NCBI GenBank assembly: GCA_028829895.1
Contig: CM054181.1
Coordinates: 67,695,259-67,759,258, forward strand
Reading direction: 5' to 3'
From: Sinotaia quadrata
Taxonomy: Eukaryota; Mollusca; Gastropoda; Architaenioglossa; Viviparidae
Length of the DNA stretch: 64,000 nucleotides
The notes beneath the pieces are model-generated. The model was not told the origin of the DNA, ran no database searches, and worked only from the letters and a program-made list of their open reading frames with translations. A program made the translations under genes and the position numbers. Below are positions 1 through 14,700 of the stretch, one piece after another. How positions within the stretch are numbered: position 1 is the first letter of the stretch; each line of letters begins with the position of its first letter.

Positions 1-312
1 TTGTTTTTTAACTGTAAAACCTATAAATCTGAAACAAGAAGAAAGAAACAGATATTTTTCTTCTATCATTAGCCAATGTCTATACTGCAAGTAGTAGCCT
101 ACACATCAGAAAAGAAGAAAACAAATATTTCATAAAAATATTTCATCTAAAAAATGTACAGTCATAGCAGTTAATTTTAATATAATATTAATGAAGAGAA
201 AGAACTGTTATTTTTAGTGCTGGATTTACTCTCTTTGGTTCCAACAATATTGGTTGCTGTTCTACAGGCACTAGCAAAGTGTTTATGGTGTGATGGCAGA
301 GATGGTGAAAGA

Positions 313-473
313 TTATCCTCCCTGTACAACCTTCATTAATATTACTGTCCCCACTAGGCAACTGGGCATGCCAAGCAGAGAGAAACACATCCTCTTTTTT
401 TGTTGCAGTGAACCAAACTGTTCCAACATTAAGAACAGTATTTTGGGGGGAGGTAAGTAAGCCCCAGTCAAGT
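313..473 (-). CDS. Candidate last exon of the FG-GAP protein gene
   Basis: The exon ending at 2734 leaves one unpaired base, so the coding region must continue to the left. On the minus strand a strong acceptor (pyrimidine-rich CCTTTCCCCACAG) ends at 474. From it the required phase is open for 53 codons to a TAA at 313. The predicted tail includes a moderately hydrophobic run near its end (MCFSLLGMPSCLVGTVILM), possibly a second membrane segment. The region has a second long open frame (188-493), so chance openness is a real alternative. No other exon in 1-2700 gave the right phase with a convincing acceptor. Confidence 0.3.
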
Positions 474-1354
474 CTGTGGGGAAAGGCAGACAAACTACTA
501 TCATGGCCAGGGAGGGGTGTTAGGTATATGGGAACTGAGTATCACTTCTGGTTGCAGCATGTGAGACAAATGATTGTTCAGATTACCCATTCAGGCCTTA
601 TAACATCCATTTCATATCCCCACCATCTGGCTTGTAAATCAGTTTATGAGTGTTCACTCATTTTGTGACATGATTTAGACCACTGACAAGAGCAGTTAAT
701 TTACAAATCATGTAGAAAACCTTGTTCTGACTAATAGAAAACCAAACATTTTTCAAAAGTTAGTGGATCTGACTTAGATTTCTTACAAAGATTTCTGATA
801 AATGCAGAAAGAACAGACTGACTGCATCTCAGTTTTTTTATTCATTAAGGAATGTTCTTTGACAATAAAGCAACATGGTTTTGTTGATGAGTGCTTAACA
901 TGTTCTTTTTGACAATACAAACAGCATGGTTTTGTTGATGAGCACTCATGTTCAGGAAATTATTCATAACATGACAGATATGGATGGTATCAAAGAGAAA
1001 CATTGACAGCCTTGATGTTCAGTGACAGTGATGTTCAGACATCAAACTGTCTCAGTGTGGATGGACAGTGAAAGGCTAGAAACAGGAGTGCCCTTCCTAA
1101 CTCACATCACACCCCTATTGGTATTCACAGGTGTGAATTTTGGGGTGGAGAGGCAGTACTGTTTTATGAATTTGAAGTCAGAGACATTTCTCATCACAGA
1201 AATTCTTACACATGTGATGTCTGAAAATGCTTGCAATTTCTCTCTTTCTCAAGACACTGGGACAGTTTTATGTTAGGCATTGCAGGGCATGCTACTGGGT
1301 GAGTTCTTTTAATGTTTATTTTCCCCCTGTGAAAATATGGATACTGTAGCAGAG

Positions 1355-1632
1355 TAAATTTGCCTATTTTAAAATTTAACAGTTATATAAATTGTTAAAT
1401 TGTCAGAGTAACCCGACCTTGGGCACTCCTTAAGATGGTATTTTTGAAAGTGTCTGAGTTGAATTAAACACCCAAGCTGAGAATATGCTAGAAATTGCTG
1501 ATGTAATGCAAACCATCCCAATTGGGTGTGTATTTTTTTATTATCCAATGGTTATAATTTACGAGAACAAGACCAGCCAATGGGTTGGGACCTAAAAGTT
1601 GTAGAGAAATCTATTGTCTGATCACTTGAATA
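1355..1632 (+). repeat. Dispersed CCAAT-pair element, copy 1
   Basis: About 280 bp, similar along its length to 10955-11239 and to the reverse complement of 59317-59583. Shared landmarks in order: a start near TAAATTTGCC, an ACCCGACCTTGGGCACTCCT block, an ATTGCTGATGTAATGCAAACC-like block, CCAAT at 1545 and again at 1577, and a TCTGATCACTTTGAAT-like end. No clear terminal inverted repeats or poly-A tail are seen, so the class is unknown. Confidence 0.75.
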
Positions 1633-2387
1633 TGAAGTGGTGTTGGCATCACAGATACTTGCTTAAGTCTGCAAAATTTGTATGAAAATCCTCTACTAAA
1701 CTCATCCAATCACTTTAATTTAACACTTTATTTAGAAAAGTTCCTTTTCACTCTTAACCAAATGCTGATGATTCTATCAGGTGACTCTCAGCACTGACAA
1801 TTTTTTTTATAACTCAAACTCATTCATGGCTGAAAGTCTAAAAATATACATATATAAATAAATCTACTTTAGAGAAAGAAGTAAACTATTCTAGTTGAAC
1901 AAGTTCAATATGACAATAACTAATTTAAAGTATTAACACAAGGCATATAAATGAAAAAGGGAAAAAGGGAAGGTAAAGAAACAATAATCAGAATGTGTGA
2001 GATGTGAGAAATGATGCTTCATTCGAAGCTTGCAGTGTCATTGTTTACTGACGTCATTAGTACACATCAAGTTTAATTTTGCCCAGGACTTACTGTTGTT
2101 TTATAGTAGCCTTAATTTCACTAGCATTAAGAGGTATCACCAGCCTGCTTCTTGCCCTTAGTATTCATGATTATGTCACTTTCAAAATGTTACAAAATGA
2201 AAAGAAATAAACAGGAATGAGAAAGACAAATCAACATTAGCATGATGCTGAACAGAGATTGGGTGGGGCTGGATACAGTTGTTCATGTGGGAGATGAGAG
2301 CAGAAAAGAGTTGAAGGTTGACACAGAACAGTTCATTGATATTTAGTATAAAACAAAACAACATAACCTACAGAGTATTTTACAAAC

Positions 2388-2745
2388 AATCACCTTTCTT
2401 ACAAGTCTCGTTGTATTTACATAAACTCACCCTTGCAAGTCTCACTGTATTTACATAAACACTCACTTTTCTTACAAGTCTCATTGTACTTACAAAAGTC
2501 TTACATAAACACTCACCCTTTCTTGCCAGTCTGACACTTGCAAATCTCACAGGTGTTTACCTAAATACTAACTTTTTCTCAAAAGTCAAACAATATTTAC
2601 ATAAATACTCTGTCTTAAAAGTCTCACAGTATTTAAATAAGCACTCAGTTTTCCAACAAGTCACAAAATATTTGTATAAACAGACACTCTTAAAAGTCAC
2701 AAAACATTTATATAATTACCCACCCTTTCTTACAAGTCAGAATGA
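2388..2745. repeat. Degenerate minisatellite (ACAAGTCTC...TTTACATAAACACTCAC unit)
   Basis: About eight imperfect units of 40-60 bp, each with a form of ACAAGTCTCA followed by GTATTTACATAAACACTC. The array runs up to the exon boundary at 2734, and the exon's own donor sequence (CTTACAAGTC in plus sense) matches the repeat start. Confidence 0.7.
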
Positions 2746-5700
2746 TGTCATTAAAGCCATCATTGTCGAAGTCCCCATACACCAGAGGGCCAGTGGGCGG
2801 AGAAGGAATACTGTGTTCTGCAAGCAAGGTCCCATCCACGATGTCTACTAATGACAGTACACTCCAGCCTACCATTGCTGCAGCATTCTAAAAGCATTCA
2901 GATAATTAGTGTACAAAAATAAAGAATGAATTTTACATAATTCAATCTAGATGTGTGCTTAAAATAGACAAAATAAAACTATCTTCCACTCACCACAAAT
3001 GAAAATATCTCAGTTAATTGCTCTAAACCAGTGGTTCCCAACATTTTTGTGGCCATGAGCACATTCAAAGTTTCAGAAAAGTTTGATGGGTGCCATAAAT
3101 TTTTCAAGGCTTATTTTTGTACTGGACATTAAATAATATGCAAATTATCATATTTAGTAAAACAATATATCTATCTATACCATTCAAGCGAGTTACTCTT
3201 CACTGTTACTATGTGGAATTGCTCTTTTGAATATGTCATGAAAGATAAATTAAGTTGCTTTTACAAAACAGATATCATAAGCAGGCAGTATTCATCTTAT
3301 TTATTTTAAAAGTTAAATATTTTTGAAATAGTGCCCATATATTCATTATAATTCTTTTTTACCAGAGAAGTCGGTTAGGGTTAATTACAATATTCTTTCA
3401 TATTTGACATGTGTCTGGATTTCAACAAGTACACATATAAATATGAAAAGAATTAAGCACAATTTTTATTAGGTGTATCCATTTTCTATGAACATACAAA
3501 TATGAATAATATTTGTAAGAGCTCACCAGAACCGAATATGGAAAAAGTATTATCTATTCACGAGCTTTTACTGTAATAAATCAGAATGCTTTTAGGCACT
3601 GCATTTCATTTGCCAGATTTTAGCAGTTAAGAGAGTAAAATAATATTCCCATTTGTAAGCAATCATCAAGATGCCCATCCGTAAGTCAAGATCTGTATTT
3701 TGACTTTATTAAGCTCATCGTTAAAACAGTTCACATAGGTAAATGGAATTAAATTAAGATTTTACTGTGTACGCTATAGATTCCAAAAATTATCATGTTG
3801 AGGTCGATTTGAGAACAATATCTCTTCTTACCTGAATGAGACTTGAATCGATGTAGCCATTTTTGTTACCTCTAGTTGGCAAGATTTCTCAAGTAAACCA
3901 ATCACAGACTCAATGATGATGAAATATCTTTTCAAACTTCAACTGGAGTCTTTGAATGTAGTGAAGAGTTAAAATCAAAGTCACATACCATTTTTTTATG
4001 CTTGGAAAATGTACAAGATACTTTGTCTTCATATGTGACTTTCACAAGATCAGTTCTGCTTTGAATGATTTTACAAAGCCTAAAAATGAGTAATGTGAAG
4101 CTGGATGGAACAACCTACACCTGCACTACTTTTTATACCTTGTCATGGGTGCCATGTACATGCCTTGGTGGACACCATGTTGGAAATCACTGCTCTAAAC
4201 CATTCATCGCTAATAATTATTCCCAAAACCAAATATGCAGACTTTCTGATAAATCTTGTGCCAGAATCTGTCAGTTCAAAACAATCTATGTACTGGAGTT
4301 AAGAAACAAAAACAAGGCCACAAACAATGTATTAAATGTTATATCCCTGTTTTCCATATGAGACTATAGAGCATATACAGCTCTTGAGGTTAATACATCA
4401 AAATCACCAAAGTCAAGACAATAATGGACTATGTCCAAAGCATTAAAATGCAGCAGTAGCTGCAAAATTTAATGGAATCTTTATTAGGAAAGAGTGGCAG
4501 GATGTCCAGAAACACAGTGCTGTAGATCAAATTAATGTATATAGTCCATTTCTATTAATTCAGTTAAAACTACAGTCAATTAAAAAATTAAAACCTCAAT
4601 TAGAATTCAAAATTAGACCACCGAGAGAGGAAAATATCTTGTTACTTTACTGTTAAGCTATGCTAGCAAAAACATACTGTGCATTCATATTTTAAAAGTT
4701 TATATTTCTGAAATTCTTTTTCCAAAAAAATGTCCCTTGAAATGCGACTTCTCAAGGTCTGATATTAACTGAAGGTATATTAATACCTTTAAAATGATCG
4801 TTACTTCACACTTTCCAAAATAAAAGCAATTATGTTTTTTCAAATAAAGATAACATTAACCCCACCTTACTGGCTGCCACTTGAAGGGGCATAAGAAGGA
4901 GGTTAGGATTAAATGACTGCATGAATTCATCTTCCAGTTCCTGTGATACAGGTTCAATTGATTTGCGACGAAGTCTTATGGAGAGTTCACTCCATTTTGC
5001 TTCTGTCTGCACCTGAGTGTTTTGAGAAATCAGCAATTGCGATAAGGTATACATACACGTTTTTTTAAAAAATAGTAATACTGATAAGATATACATTACA
5101 AATTATTAAAGAGATTAGCAATAGTGAAAAAGTATGCACACAGGTTTAGTAAAATTAGCAATATACACTGTAGGCTTATAGATTTCAGCAATACTGATAA
5201 GGTATATATATATATATATATATATATGTACATTTAGAAAAATTAGTAATTTTGATAAGGTATCATGCAGGTTTAGATAAATCAGCAGTACTGATATGTT
5301 ATATATTGCAGATTTAGGGAAATAAGCAATACTTATAAGTATACACTGCAGGTTTAGAAAAATCAGAACTACTGATAAGGTGATAATACACTACAGGTTT
5401 AGAAAACATCAGTAGTGATAAGGTATATACTGAGGTTTTGATCAATCAACAACACTGATAAGGTATATCTTTTAGGCATTCAGAATCTATTGTTGTTTTC
5501 CATTTGTTTTTAATGTACATATTAATTAACATCCTGATTAAGTAATAAGATAGTAATAAATTAATAATTACAAAATAATAATCTTACAAATAAATTAGTA
5601 TTAGTATAACTAGCATAAATATATAAACTTGTTTACCCCTTCCTTACTATGTCAGTACTTCTAAGTCAATTGGTAGGTATTCTGTTTTTCAGTAATCATA

Positions 5701-8700
5701 TTCAACATACATCACTTTCGAGGACTGCTATCAGAGCAACATTCCATAAATATGAGTAATATGCTTACTAAAAAACAAGAGAGCAAAACAAAAGTAGATT
5801 AAAAGTTATTCTTTTAGCAAAAATGATAGAATGTTAAGAAATTAATTTTGGGGGTAGACTTTAAACTCAAAATTGAAACATTTCTAGTGCACATATTCAA
5901 AAATTTTGTAAACATGTCAGTGCCATCTCCATAATTTAGAAGCTATAAAGAAACATACAAACACAAACACATACACAAATATCTCTTTCAAAAGTCTTAT
6001 AATATGTCTGTATTTTATTTTATTTACTGCTAAATATAAATGAATGCTACAGTATTATAATATTTTGAAAAGTATGTTTTCTTTTCATGGCATTTGAATT
6101 AAAATATTATGTTCTTCTACTGATTAAAATGCTAAACTGCTTATTAACTCTAATGAATTTGTTTTGACTTTATATGTTAATAATTAAAAAATTTTTAAAA
6201 AAACAACACCCCAAGCTTATATGTTTTGCACCTTTTATTCTATAATTAACAATATAATTTTCCCTCTAGGTTGTATGAATTGGAAACAGAGTTGTCTCCC
6301 TTATAAATTTTACTAGCAAAATAAAAATCGCTAGATACATTTATATTCAAGAAATCTGTGAAAAGATTATTACTGAAGAATAAAAGAAACAGAATGTCAT
6401 AAAATATTTCATTCACACCTGTATCGATGGCAAACAACAAAACTCAGTTTGTGTACATATCTCTGAAATAGTTTTCCAGCTCTGTATGTACGAAACACTA
6501 AAGAATTTGGAGTGACGCTGAAGCATCCTTGACTTTCAAGCAAGTGTGTTGTTTTTTTCACATGGCCAACTTTATGTTGCATTGTTGCTGCATTCACGAA
6601 ACAGAGACGACATCAAAGTACTCATAAAAATATTGACAGCCAAGGTCATTTGCTAAATGATGCTCCAGCAGGTGGTAGCATTTCGAATGTCCTTGACCTT
6701 TGAGCACATGGGAGATTTTTATCTCATGGCCAGTTTTATGTTGCATTGTCTTGTTAATGAAATAAAAATGACGGTCAAGGTCATTTGCTAAATGGTGATA
6801 GAATTTTCACTTGCAATGTGTCTTATAATGCAAAAATAATAACCGAACAAAAGTTATAAAAATTGCCAGCGGGTGTTCATAAAGGAAATAATAGACAGAA
6901 AAATACAGTTTTAACTCCTGAAATGTTTTGGCAAACCTATTGCGCAAGTACACTATGTCGTCAGTATAGCCACAGGCACTGAGTTTAATTTCATTCCACC
7001 AATTGACCAGGCGACACACTGTGTACCTGCCTGGAATACATACTGCTGAGTGGCACCCAGCTGTCAGCTTAGATATCGGTAATTTGCTAAATGATGCTCA
7101 AATTTTCACTCACAATGTGACTTATGATCAAGCCTTCCAATAAACAAATTCAATTATGTTTCAATAATTTATGTGCCTGGCCAAAAGAAATAGCCTATAG
7201 AAAAATCATAAAAAATTTTCAATACAGTTTCATTCCAGACTTCCTCTTCCATACTCAGAAATTCTGATGTATGCAACAAATTCCTGAAATTATGATTGGC
7301 TTATAATTGTCAACTATCGTCTATAACAGAGGGATATGTCAGTTCTGTATAATAATTACATCAAAATTTACTGTAAGACTAAGAGTAAACAGATCTGCAT
7401 AGGTATTCACCAGCTGTAAAATGAACAATCACATTAGTTCAAATAATCAATCAGTCAATAAATCAATAAATCATTCATAGCAGTTATGTTTTACCTATAT
7501 TAAAATTGAAACTTAACACTTCAAGAGGAAAGTTTACCTGCCAATGGATGTTTCCAAGAAGATCAAAAGAAGACATTCTGCCCAAGGAGCCAAAGGAAAG
7601 CACATCATAGTCATCCTCTTGGCTTAAATGATGGCCCATTAGATGTCGGAAAACACCACTTTTCTTAGCAACACTGCAACACCCATTCATAGTCAATTAA
7701 TAATACAGCCTATTATACAGTGTACTTTATTTTGCACTCTTGCTTTAATTGTCTTCCATTTAAAAGCTGATGATCTATGATCGTCTCCCATTCAGAAGCA
7801 CCTACCTTTGATTGTCTAAAATTTGGAAGCACCTATCTTTGATTGTCTCCCATTTAGAAGCACCTAGCTTTGATTGTCTCCCATTCTGGAAGCACCTAGC
7901 TTTAATTGTCTCTTATTGAAGCATCTATGTTTGACAGTCTCCCATCTGGAAATGTATATCTTTGATTGTCTCCCATTTAGAAGCATCTGGCTTTGATTGT
8001 CTCTTGTTTGGAAGCATGTAACTTTGATTGTCTTCTCTTTGGAAGCTTTTAGTTTAGTCTCTAATTTGGAAGCCTCTAGCATTGATTGTATTCTCTTTGG
8101 AAGCATCTTTGACTGGGTAGGTAAGATAATAATTTTAATTTAGGCAATTAGTCATAGGATTATAGAATGGGAACATATACAAAAAATGAAAACAGTCATG
8201 TCGTGAAAGCATTCAATAATCTTAACATGACATTTAATTTTTTATGATAAAACAAAACACAAAGAATTAGTAAAAAGCAAAACAAAACTAATGATACATT
8301 ATTGTTTGATATTTTTCAAAGCAAGACATATATTTCTGACCTTTTAATAAGAATAGGTGGAATTCTCTTAAAGATATCTTCTTCCATGCTCCACGATCGC
8401 TGCCAGATGAGACGCTGAGCAATACACAAAGAGAGTTGCTCCAATCGTTCCTTAATTGGCATTATTCTCCAAATGTCAAGGTAACATGGTGTGTGACCCT
8501 GTAAGAAAGAACAAAAGGATTTTCTACATAAATAAAATGCAATTGGCACTATTCTTCAAATGTCAAGGTAACATGGTGTGTGACCCTGTAAGAAAGAATG
8601 AAAGAATTTGCTACCTAAACAAAACGTGACCCTATAAGGAAAACAGAAAGGGTATGCTATATAGACAAAATGTGATCCTGCAAGAAAAAACAGAAAGAAT

Positions 8701-11700
8701 TTGCTAAATAAACAAAATGTGACTGTAAGAAAAAAATTTAGGATCTCTCAGGGTCACATGAACAAACTGTGATCATGAGAGATCATTAGTTTATAAATTT
8801 AAGCCACATGCTAAATCTTCCATCAAACAGATCCTCCCAACCCTCAAGTTTAATACTGAATATATACAACGGTAAAATGTCTTAGCCTTTTAATGCAATA
8901 GGAATAAGTGATGAAAACACCTTAGCCTACAATATAATATGCATATATGTTTAATGGTGAAAATGTCTTGTCAGATGCCAGAGAATAAAATCAATGGCAT
9001 TTAAATGTGTACACAAATTCAACTGTCAGAGCATACCTTTCCTAAGTCCCACACCAGCTGTTCCATGTAACCATCGCCATCAACGTCCAGATAGATGTGC
9101 CTGGTGTCCACTAATTCTAAACGGGTGATAGGCTGCCCGGAGAGCAGACTCAACACTTCAATGCCATGTGGTCCTCGGATGACCACAGCATTTGGATTGG
9201 CAACATGCTCAAATTCACTGTGAGGTCGCTGACCGCCATAATGGTAACCAACAATATGCCTGGCTGACAGAGCTGATGCCTGAGTGGTGTCTTCATCTTT
9301 ATCAACATTACTGACATCAAAGTTCTTGGAATCTGCCAGTACCTTCTTGTCTTTTGCAAATCGACCTAATGTGAACTTTGTATGCTGATTGTCCACCCAC
9401 ACAAAAGGCTAAAATAGTCAAACCAAATGTTTTTTTTAAAAAATAAAAATAAAAGGAAACACAGCATCAAAATTTTAAAATTTCATTTTGTTTTTAAATG
9501 AAAAATGCTGATCAAATGTATAGTATAGAATCTTGAATGTGACATATCTCAAATAATGTCCCCAGCTATTCTGACTAGTTTCTACTACTCATTGATAATT
9601 ACGTTCAGAGTATATGCATTTAAAAGAAAAAATATACAAAGAATGCAAAATTATTTTTGTAGGACAATTACCAGCCATCGATAGAAAAAATCTTGCTTAT
9701 CTACTTTTTTATTTATTTTAAAATTATAATCATATAATTTTAGGGAGCTCTCTTCTCTTTGTCTTTAGTGACCTTAATATAATTAAAATCAAAGAAAATG
9801 TTTTAAAAATTTATTATCTATAAAGACTGTGGATCCGAGGATTAGATACCTCAAGCATACAATGTCTGTTAAGCCCTTCAGAATAAAAACAAACGTTTAA
9901 AAAAAAATTATTTTCTAGTCATGGTAAATAACAGTGAAAAGTGAAGATTATATATCCAGATTAATACTGTTATATTAACCCTTAAAGAAATAAGTTTATC
10001 AAAATTACTCAATATATGATTTAATTATTTTAGAATTTGAGTCTCATGATTAAATTTTCTCTTTCATTCAGCAATCTAGATAAAAATACATGTAGTATAA
10101 AATATTTTCTTTGACTCACCATGTACTGGTTTATTTGTTTGCTGTACTGTCTCCATGGAGATTCCCCTGCATGCTTTCTGTTTTTGCGCAAACCCAATTT
10201 CCAATGGTGTTCCGTTTTATGATCCTATAAAATAAATGAGATCAAGAATTGCTAGACTATTCTTTGTAACATAATTTAATTCAACACAACAATGAAATTA
10301 TAGTATAAATGACACTTCCTTTATTTAAATCACTACCATAATGTGCTTACAGGTAGGATATTCTCTGATAATATTATAATAGCTGAAGTCTGAAAAATGA
10401 AAAAAGTGAGAATAAATTCAACCTTCAATCGAACAATGGTAAATGATAAGAGACATTTTACTCAGAAGGATACATCATGAAAGATACTTAAAGAAACAAA
10501 AAATCCTAAATGTTGACACATTTGCATGTTCATGTGCACTTGTGCAAGTATGCACACACCCCACAAACAATTCAAGAAACTAAACATTTAAAAACATAGA
10601 ATACTTTATTGAAAAAAAATTGGATAACAATTACATATGAATACAGAGTGTGCACTTGTGCAAGCATGCACACACCCTACAAACAATTTAAGAAACTAAA
10701 CATTTAAAAACAGAATACTTTATTGAAAAAATTGGATAACAATTACATATGAAAACAGAATTTTATTAGAAGGGCTTATTGTCTTCAAAAGTGTTTATAA
10801 AATTTGAAGACTGTAGACTTTCATTAGGAGGTCTGACTGTCTTCAAAACTGTCTAAAATTTCAGGGCTATTGGACATAATGTGCATTCTTTTCAGAGAAA
10901 AAATATACACAAAAGATAATGACAAAATGGCAAGGGAACGACAGTATGACAGATTAAATTTGCCTCTCCCTATTTTAAAATTTAATTGTTATATAAATAT
11001 CGAAACTATCAGAGTAACCCGGCCTTGGGCACTCCTTACGGTGTTATTTTTGAAAGCGTCTGAGTTGAAGTAAGCAGCTTGAGGCAAGACTATTCTAGAT
11101 TGCTGATGAAATGCAAAGTGAGTGAGTAGTTTTCTATTATCCAATGATTGTGATTTACGAGAAAGAGACCAGCCAATGGTCTGAGATTAAAAAGTTAACT
11201 TGCTGTAGAAAATTCTACTCTCTGATCACTTTGAATTTGGATGGGAAAGGAAAAGTCTTGCTTTGAAAGGCAGTCATTAGCTTTTGATATGAACAAGTAG
11301 CCTTTCACTTGCACTTTCAAGTTTTGAGTTGTGAGTTTGAGTTTCAACTTTCAAGTTCCCAGTTACCCTTCACGTGTTCACTGGTTAGAAACTTGAACAA
11401 CTGGGAAGGCTTGGGAACATCTATTGCAGTGTGTAAGCATAAGGAGTACACTATACACTTTCATGCATATGCTGGATACATAGAGAGAATTCTAGTACAT
11501 AGAAATTACCAGAATTACTGTAATCATTGTGTTCTGCTTGACGTAACTGACATGGTGAGGAGAGGGCTTGAGTTCATTCAAGAATATAACAGTGTGTCAG
11601 TATTTCCATGCATGTGGCAGGAGACGTGTTGACACAGACAGTGTGACATTGTTGCAAAAGCAAGTTAAGATTTTTGAAGGAATGCTCAATCCAGGTCATG

Positions 11701-14700
11701 TAAAAAAGACTTTAAATTACCTACCTCTAATAACTACATTTTTATTTTCTGACAGGACTAATCTGTGATTTGTATTGACTCTATTGTTGAATTGTAATTA
11801 TATTTTTATATATAAGACTGTGAAACTGAAACATAAATATTATCCGAACGTGAGTTCATATGGAATATTGATGTCAAGTAATCTATTTCCTTATAATTGT
11901 CATATGTATATTTGATTGTTCATTTAATAAATTTATTGTTAAATTTACTGACCTTATGCATATTGATAATTTATTTTGGAGAAGAAAGTGGATGGATGGG
12001 GACTCGCTAAATTTAGAGAAGTCAGATTTGTCTACTCGTGGAAACATTATGTGACTGGTAAATGTTGTTTTATGTTGTGGAATAGAGAAATTACATAGTG
12101 AAAATTCATTTTAAATTGTAAAAGTAATATTCCAAGTTAATTTAAAATTTGCTACAATAATTTTAAGAATAAAGAATATAGGAGAATTAGAAAATACTCT
12201 AAATAATTAGGTTTAAAAAGGTTATATAATTCAACAAGTATGAAGCAGGTCTCCAAAATGATGCACTGGTTGCAATAGACTACAGCAATCTGCTTGCATA
12301 CAACTGTCTACTTTAATTATACAGTTGACACTTATTTAACATTTCTGCTACTTTCATTTGAGTTTTCTTATCTGTTAACTGTTATTTTTAATTTAAATGT
12401 GTCTTTTTATCTTAATCATGAGATCATTTTTCAGATAATTGAATACCACTTGCTCCATTCAGGTCATTCATTTATTATGTCATTAGGAAACCATTAATTC
12501 TGCATATAAGCATCATTATGTCAATAGGAAATTACTAGTTTTTTGCATGTAAGCTGTCATTATGTCATTAAGAAGTTATTAGTGTTACATATAAGCACTT
12601 GCATACAGCTAACACTCTAATGCTTAAGTCAGTGCCATGTATGAGTCAATCATTACTATGCTCACTAATCTAAAAGGCAGAGATCAGTGAAATGATTTGT
12701 GGAAAGTGGTAAGTTCACTAATCTAAAAGGCAGAGATCAGTGAAATGATCTGTGTAAAGTGATAAGGTCACTATAATGTGACAATGATAGGAATATTACT
12801 GATATTTTTTTTTTAATCATGCTTTTGTCTGGCTAATGATAGTGACTGACCTCAGAGTTAGAATGGAGCATTTTGATCAATAAATGAGCACTTTTAAAAA
12901 TGCAAAATGTATTGGTAGTTTTTTTTGTTTTGTTTTGTATGTGTGTGTGTGCATACTGATCTTTTGATTATATTAACATTATTAGTCAATCTAACTGCTT
13001 CTTTACAAGTTTTCAAAAATAAAAGATTTTTTTGCAGGAGTACATATTAATATTACTGCATGATTATTTTATTTTTTAATTTATCAAAATTTCAGTTTCT
13101 TAATGCCTTATTGCATATTTTATTAAAACAAATTGCAAATTCTGAAAAAAACTTATAAATTTCAAGGTAATGTGTTGTTTTGGTGCGTCCTTTGTTTTGC
13201 TGATGTAACTATTCCTTGCTATAAATTATCTATAACTTAAAATTTACATACCTATATTTTTAAACCTTCCTTTATTTGGAGATACGTGCATGAAGATTGC
13301 AGTATTTGGAGCAGATATCTAACTAAATCCAGCACTAATAATCAGAGAGTTTATGTTAGAAATATATTCTTCTGGTCATTGTGTTCAATAGTCTTTGAAA
13401 TTTACAGATATTTAGCTATTTTACTATTTTATACCTGATAAATATGCACCATAAAATTTCATTAGAACAAAATAAATATACTATTACTATTGCCAAACAA
13501 GTCAGAGTCCTACCTTAATGTTATGTGTTTGCTCATCAAAATCTTTTGGTAGATGGTGCCACCTGATGGTGCCATTACCAGCACTAAGAGCAAATGTTGA
13601 GAAATGGGTCAAGTTCTCGACCTCTTCTACAACTGTCTTAAAATTCTGTGTATGATTCTTGTCTTGCCTTAGAAATAAACACACACAAAATAAATACAAA
13701 TGATTTCATTATTAACATTAACAATTAAGATTAACAACTAATCTTATAATTAATATTAATCATTTAGTTAATGCAATATCAATGCTCCTAGACTAATTAA
13801 GTCAATGCTAATAGTCTAATCAGTACACACAATCTAATAAGGCTAATCTTATAATTAATGTCAGTGGTTTAGCTAATGAATTATCAACCTTAATGGACTA
13901 ATCATGAAAAATAAATTAATTAATGAATGGTTAATCAATGCAGACTAATCAATGCCAATGCTAAGGGACTGATCTGTCTGTTTCCTAGTAGTACTAATAC
14001 TACCTCTAAAATGGCTTACTCATTTTCTGCCTCTTCTAATACTTCTATAGGCAGTTCTTTCATGTGGTGAGTTTTGTGCATGAAGTTTCCACCTATTATG
14101 ATAAGGCCTCCATCACTCTTTTGCATAGAGTAAGGCGTAACAAGCACCCCGAGGGAGCGGACATGGTATGCTTCTTTTGAAAGGTCAATGGTTGGCAAAA
14201 CTACTTCCCACTTCAACATCAGGTCAGAGTCAAAGCACATTATGTGCCAGTCATCTGTCACTATAACAATTATCTGAAAATGAGCAAAAAAGCATAATTA
14301 ATGCAACTATAGCTGACTGAAAGTCTTCTCTCATTATTTTATTTAAGTATGATGAATTTGTTTTTACTTATGTACAAGTTCAACTTTACTAATCAAAAAC
14401 CCCAGAACCCCACCCCACCACAATATAACATTTATATTCATCATAAAAGATGGTGGGGGTGAAAAGGATAGTCAAATGCAAGGGGAGGTAACTCTAAAAT
14501 AATTTGCTTTTCATGACTTTGTCCATTATTTTTCATTTCTGCTTATTCAGATTCTGTAGACTGTATTTTGGCATAAAGCCATTGAAACATTTTCTGGAAA
14601 TAAAATAAAATAGTTTGACACTATAAGGGCTAAAAAGAATGAAGAAAAAGACAAATAACCACCATAAAATGTACAGTTAAAAAAATACAGAATCTTTCCT

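Noticed and set aside
188..493. 101-codon minus-strand frame as an independent gene
   Set aside because: It overlaps the phase-consistent candidate last exon in another frame and lacks a convincing start or splice context. It cannot be excluded as the real frame, but support is weaker.
8541..8585. Possible extra exon of the FG-GAP gene
   Set aside because: It is the duplicated copy of the true exon start and has an in-frame TGA after nine codons.
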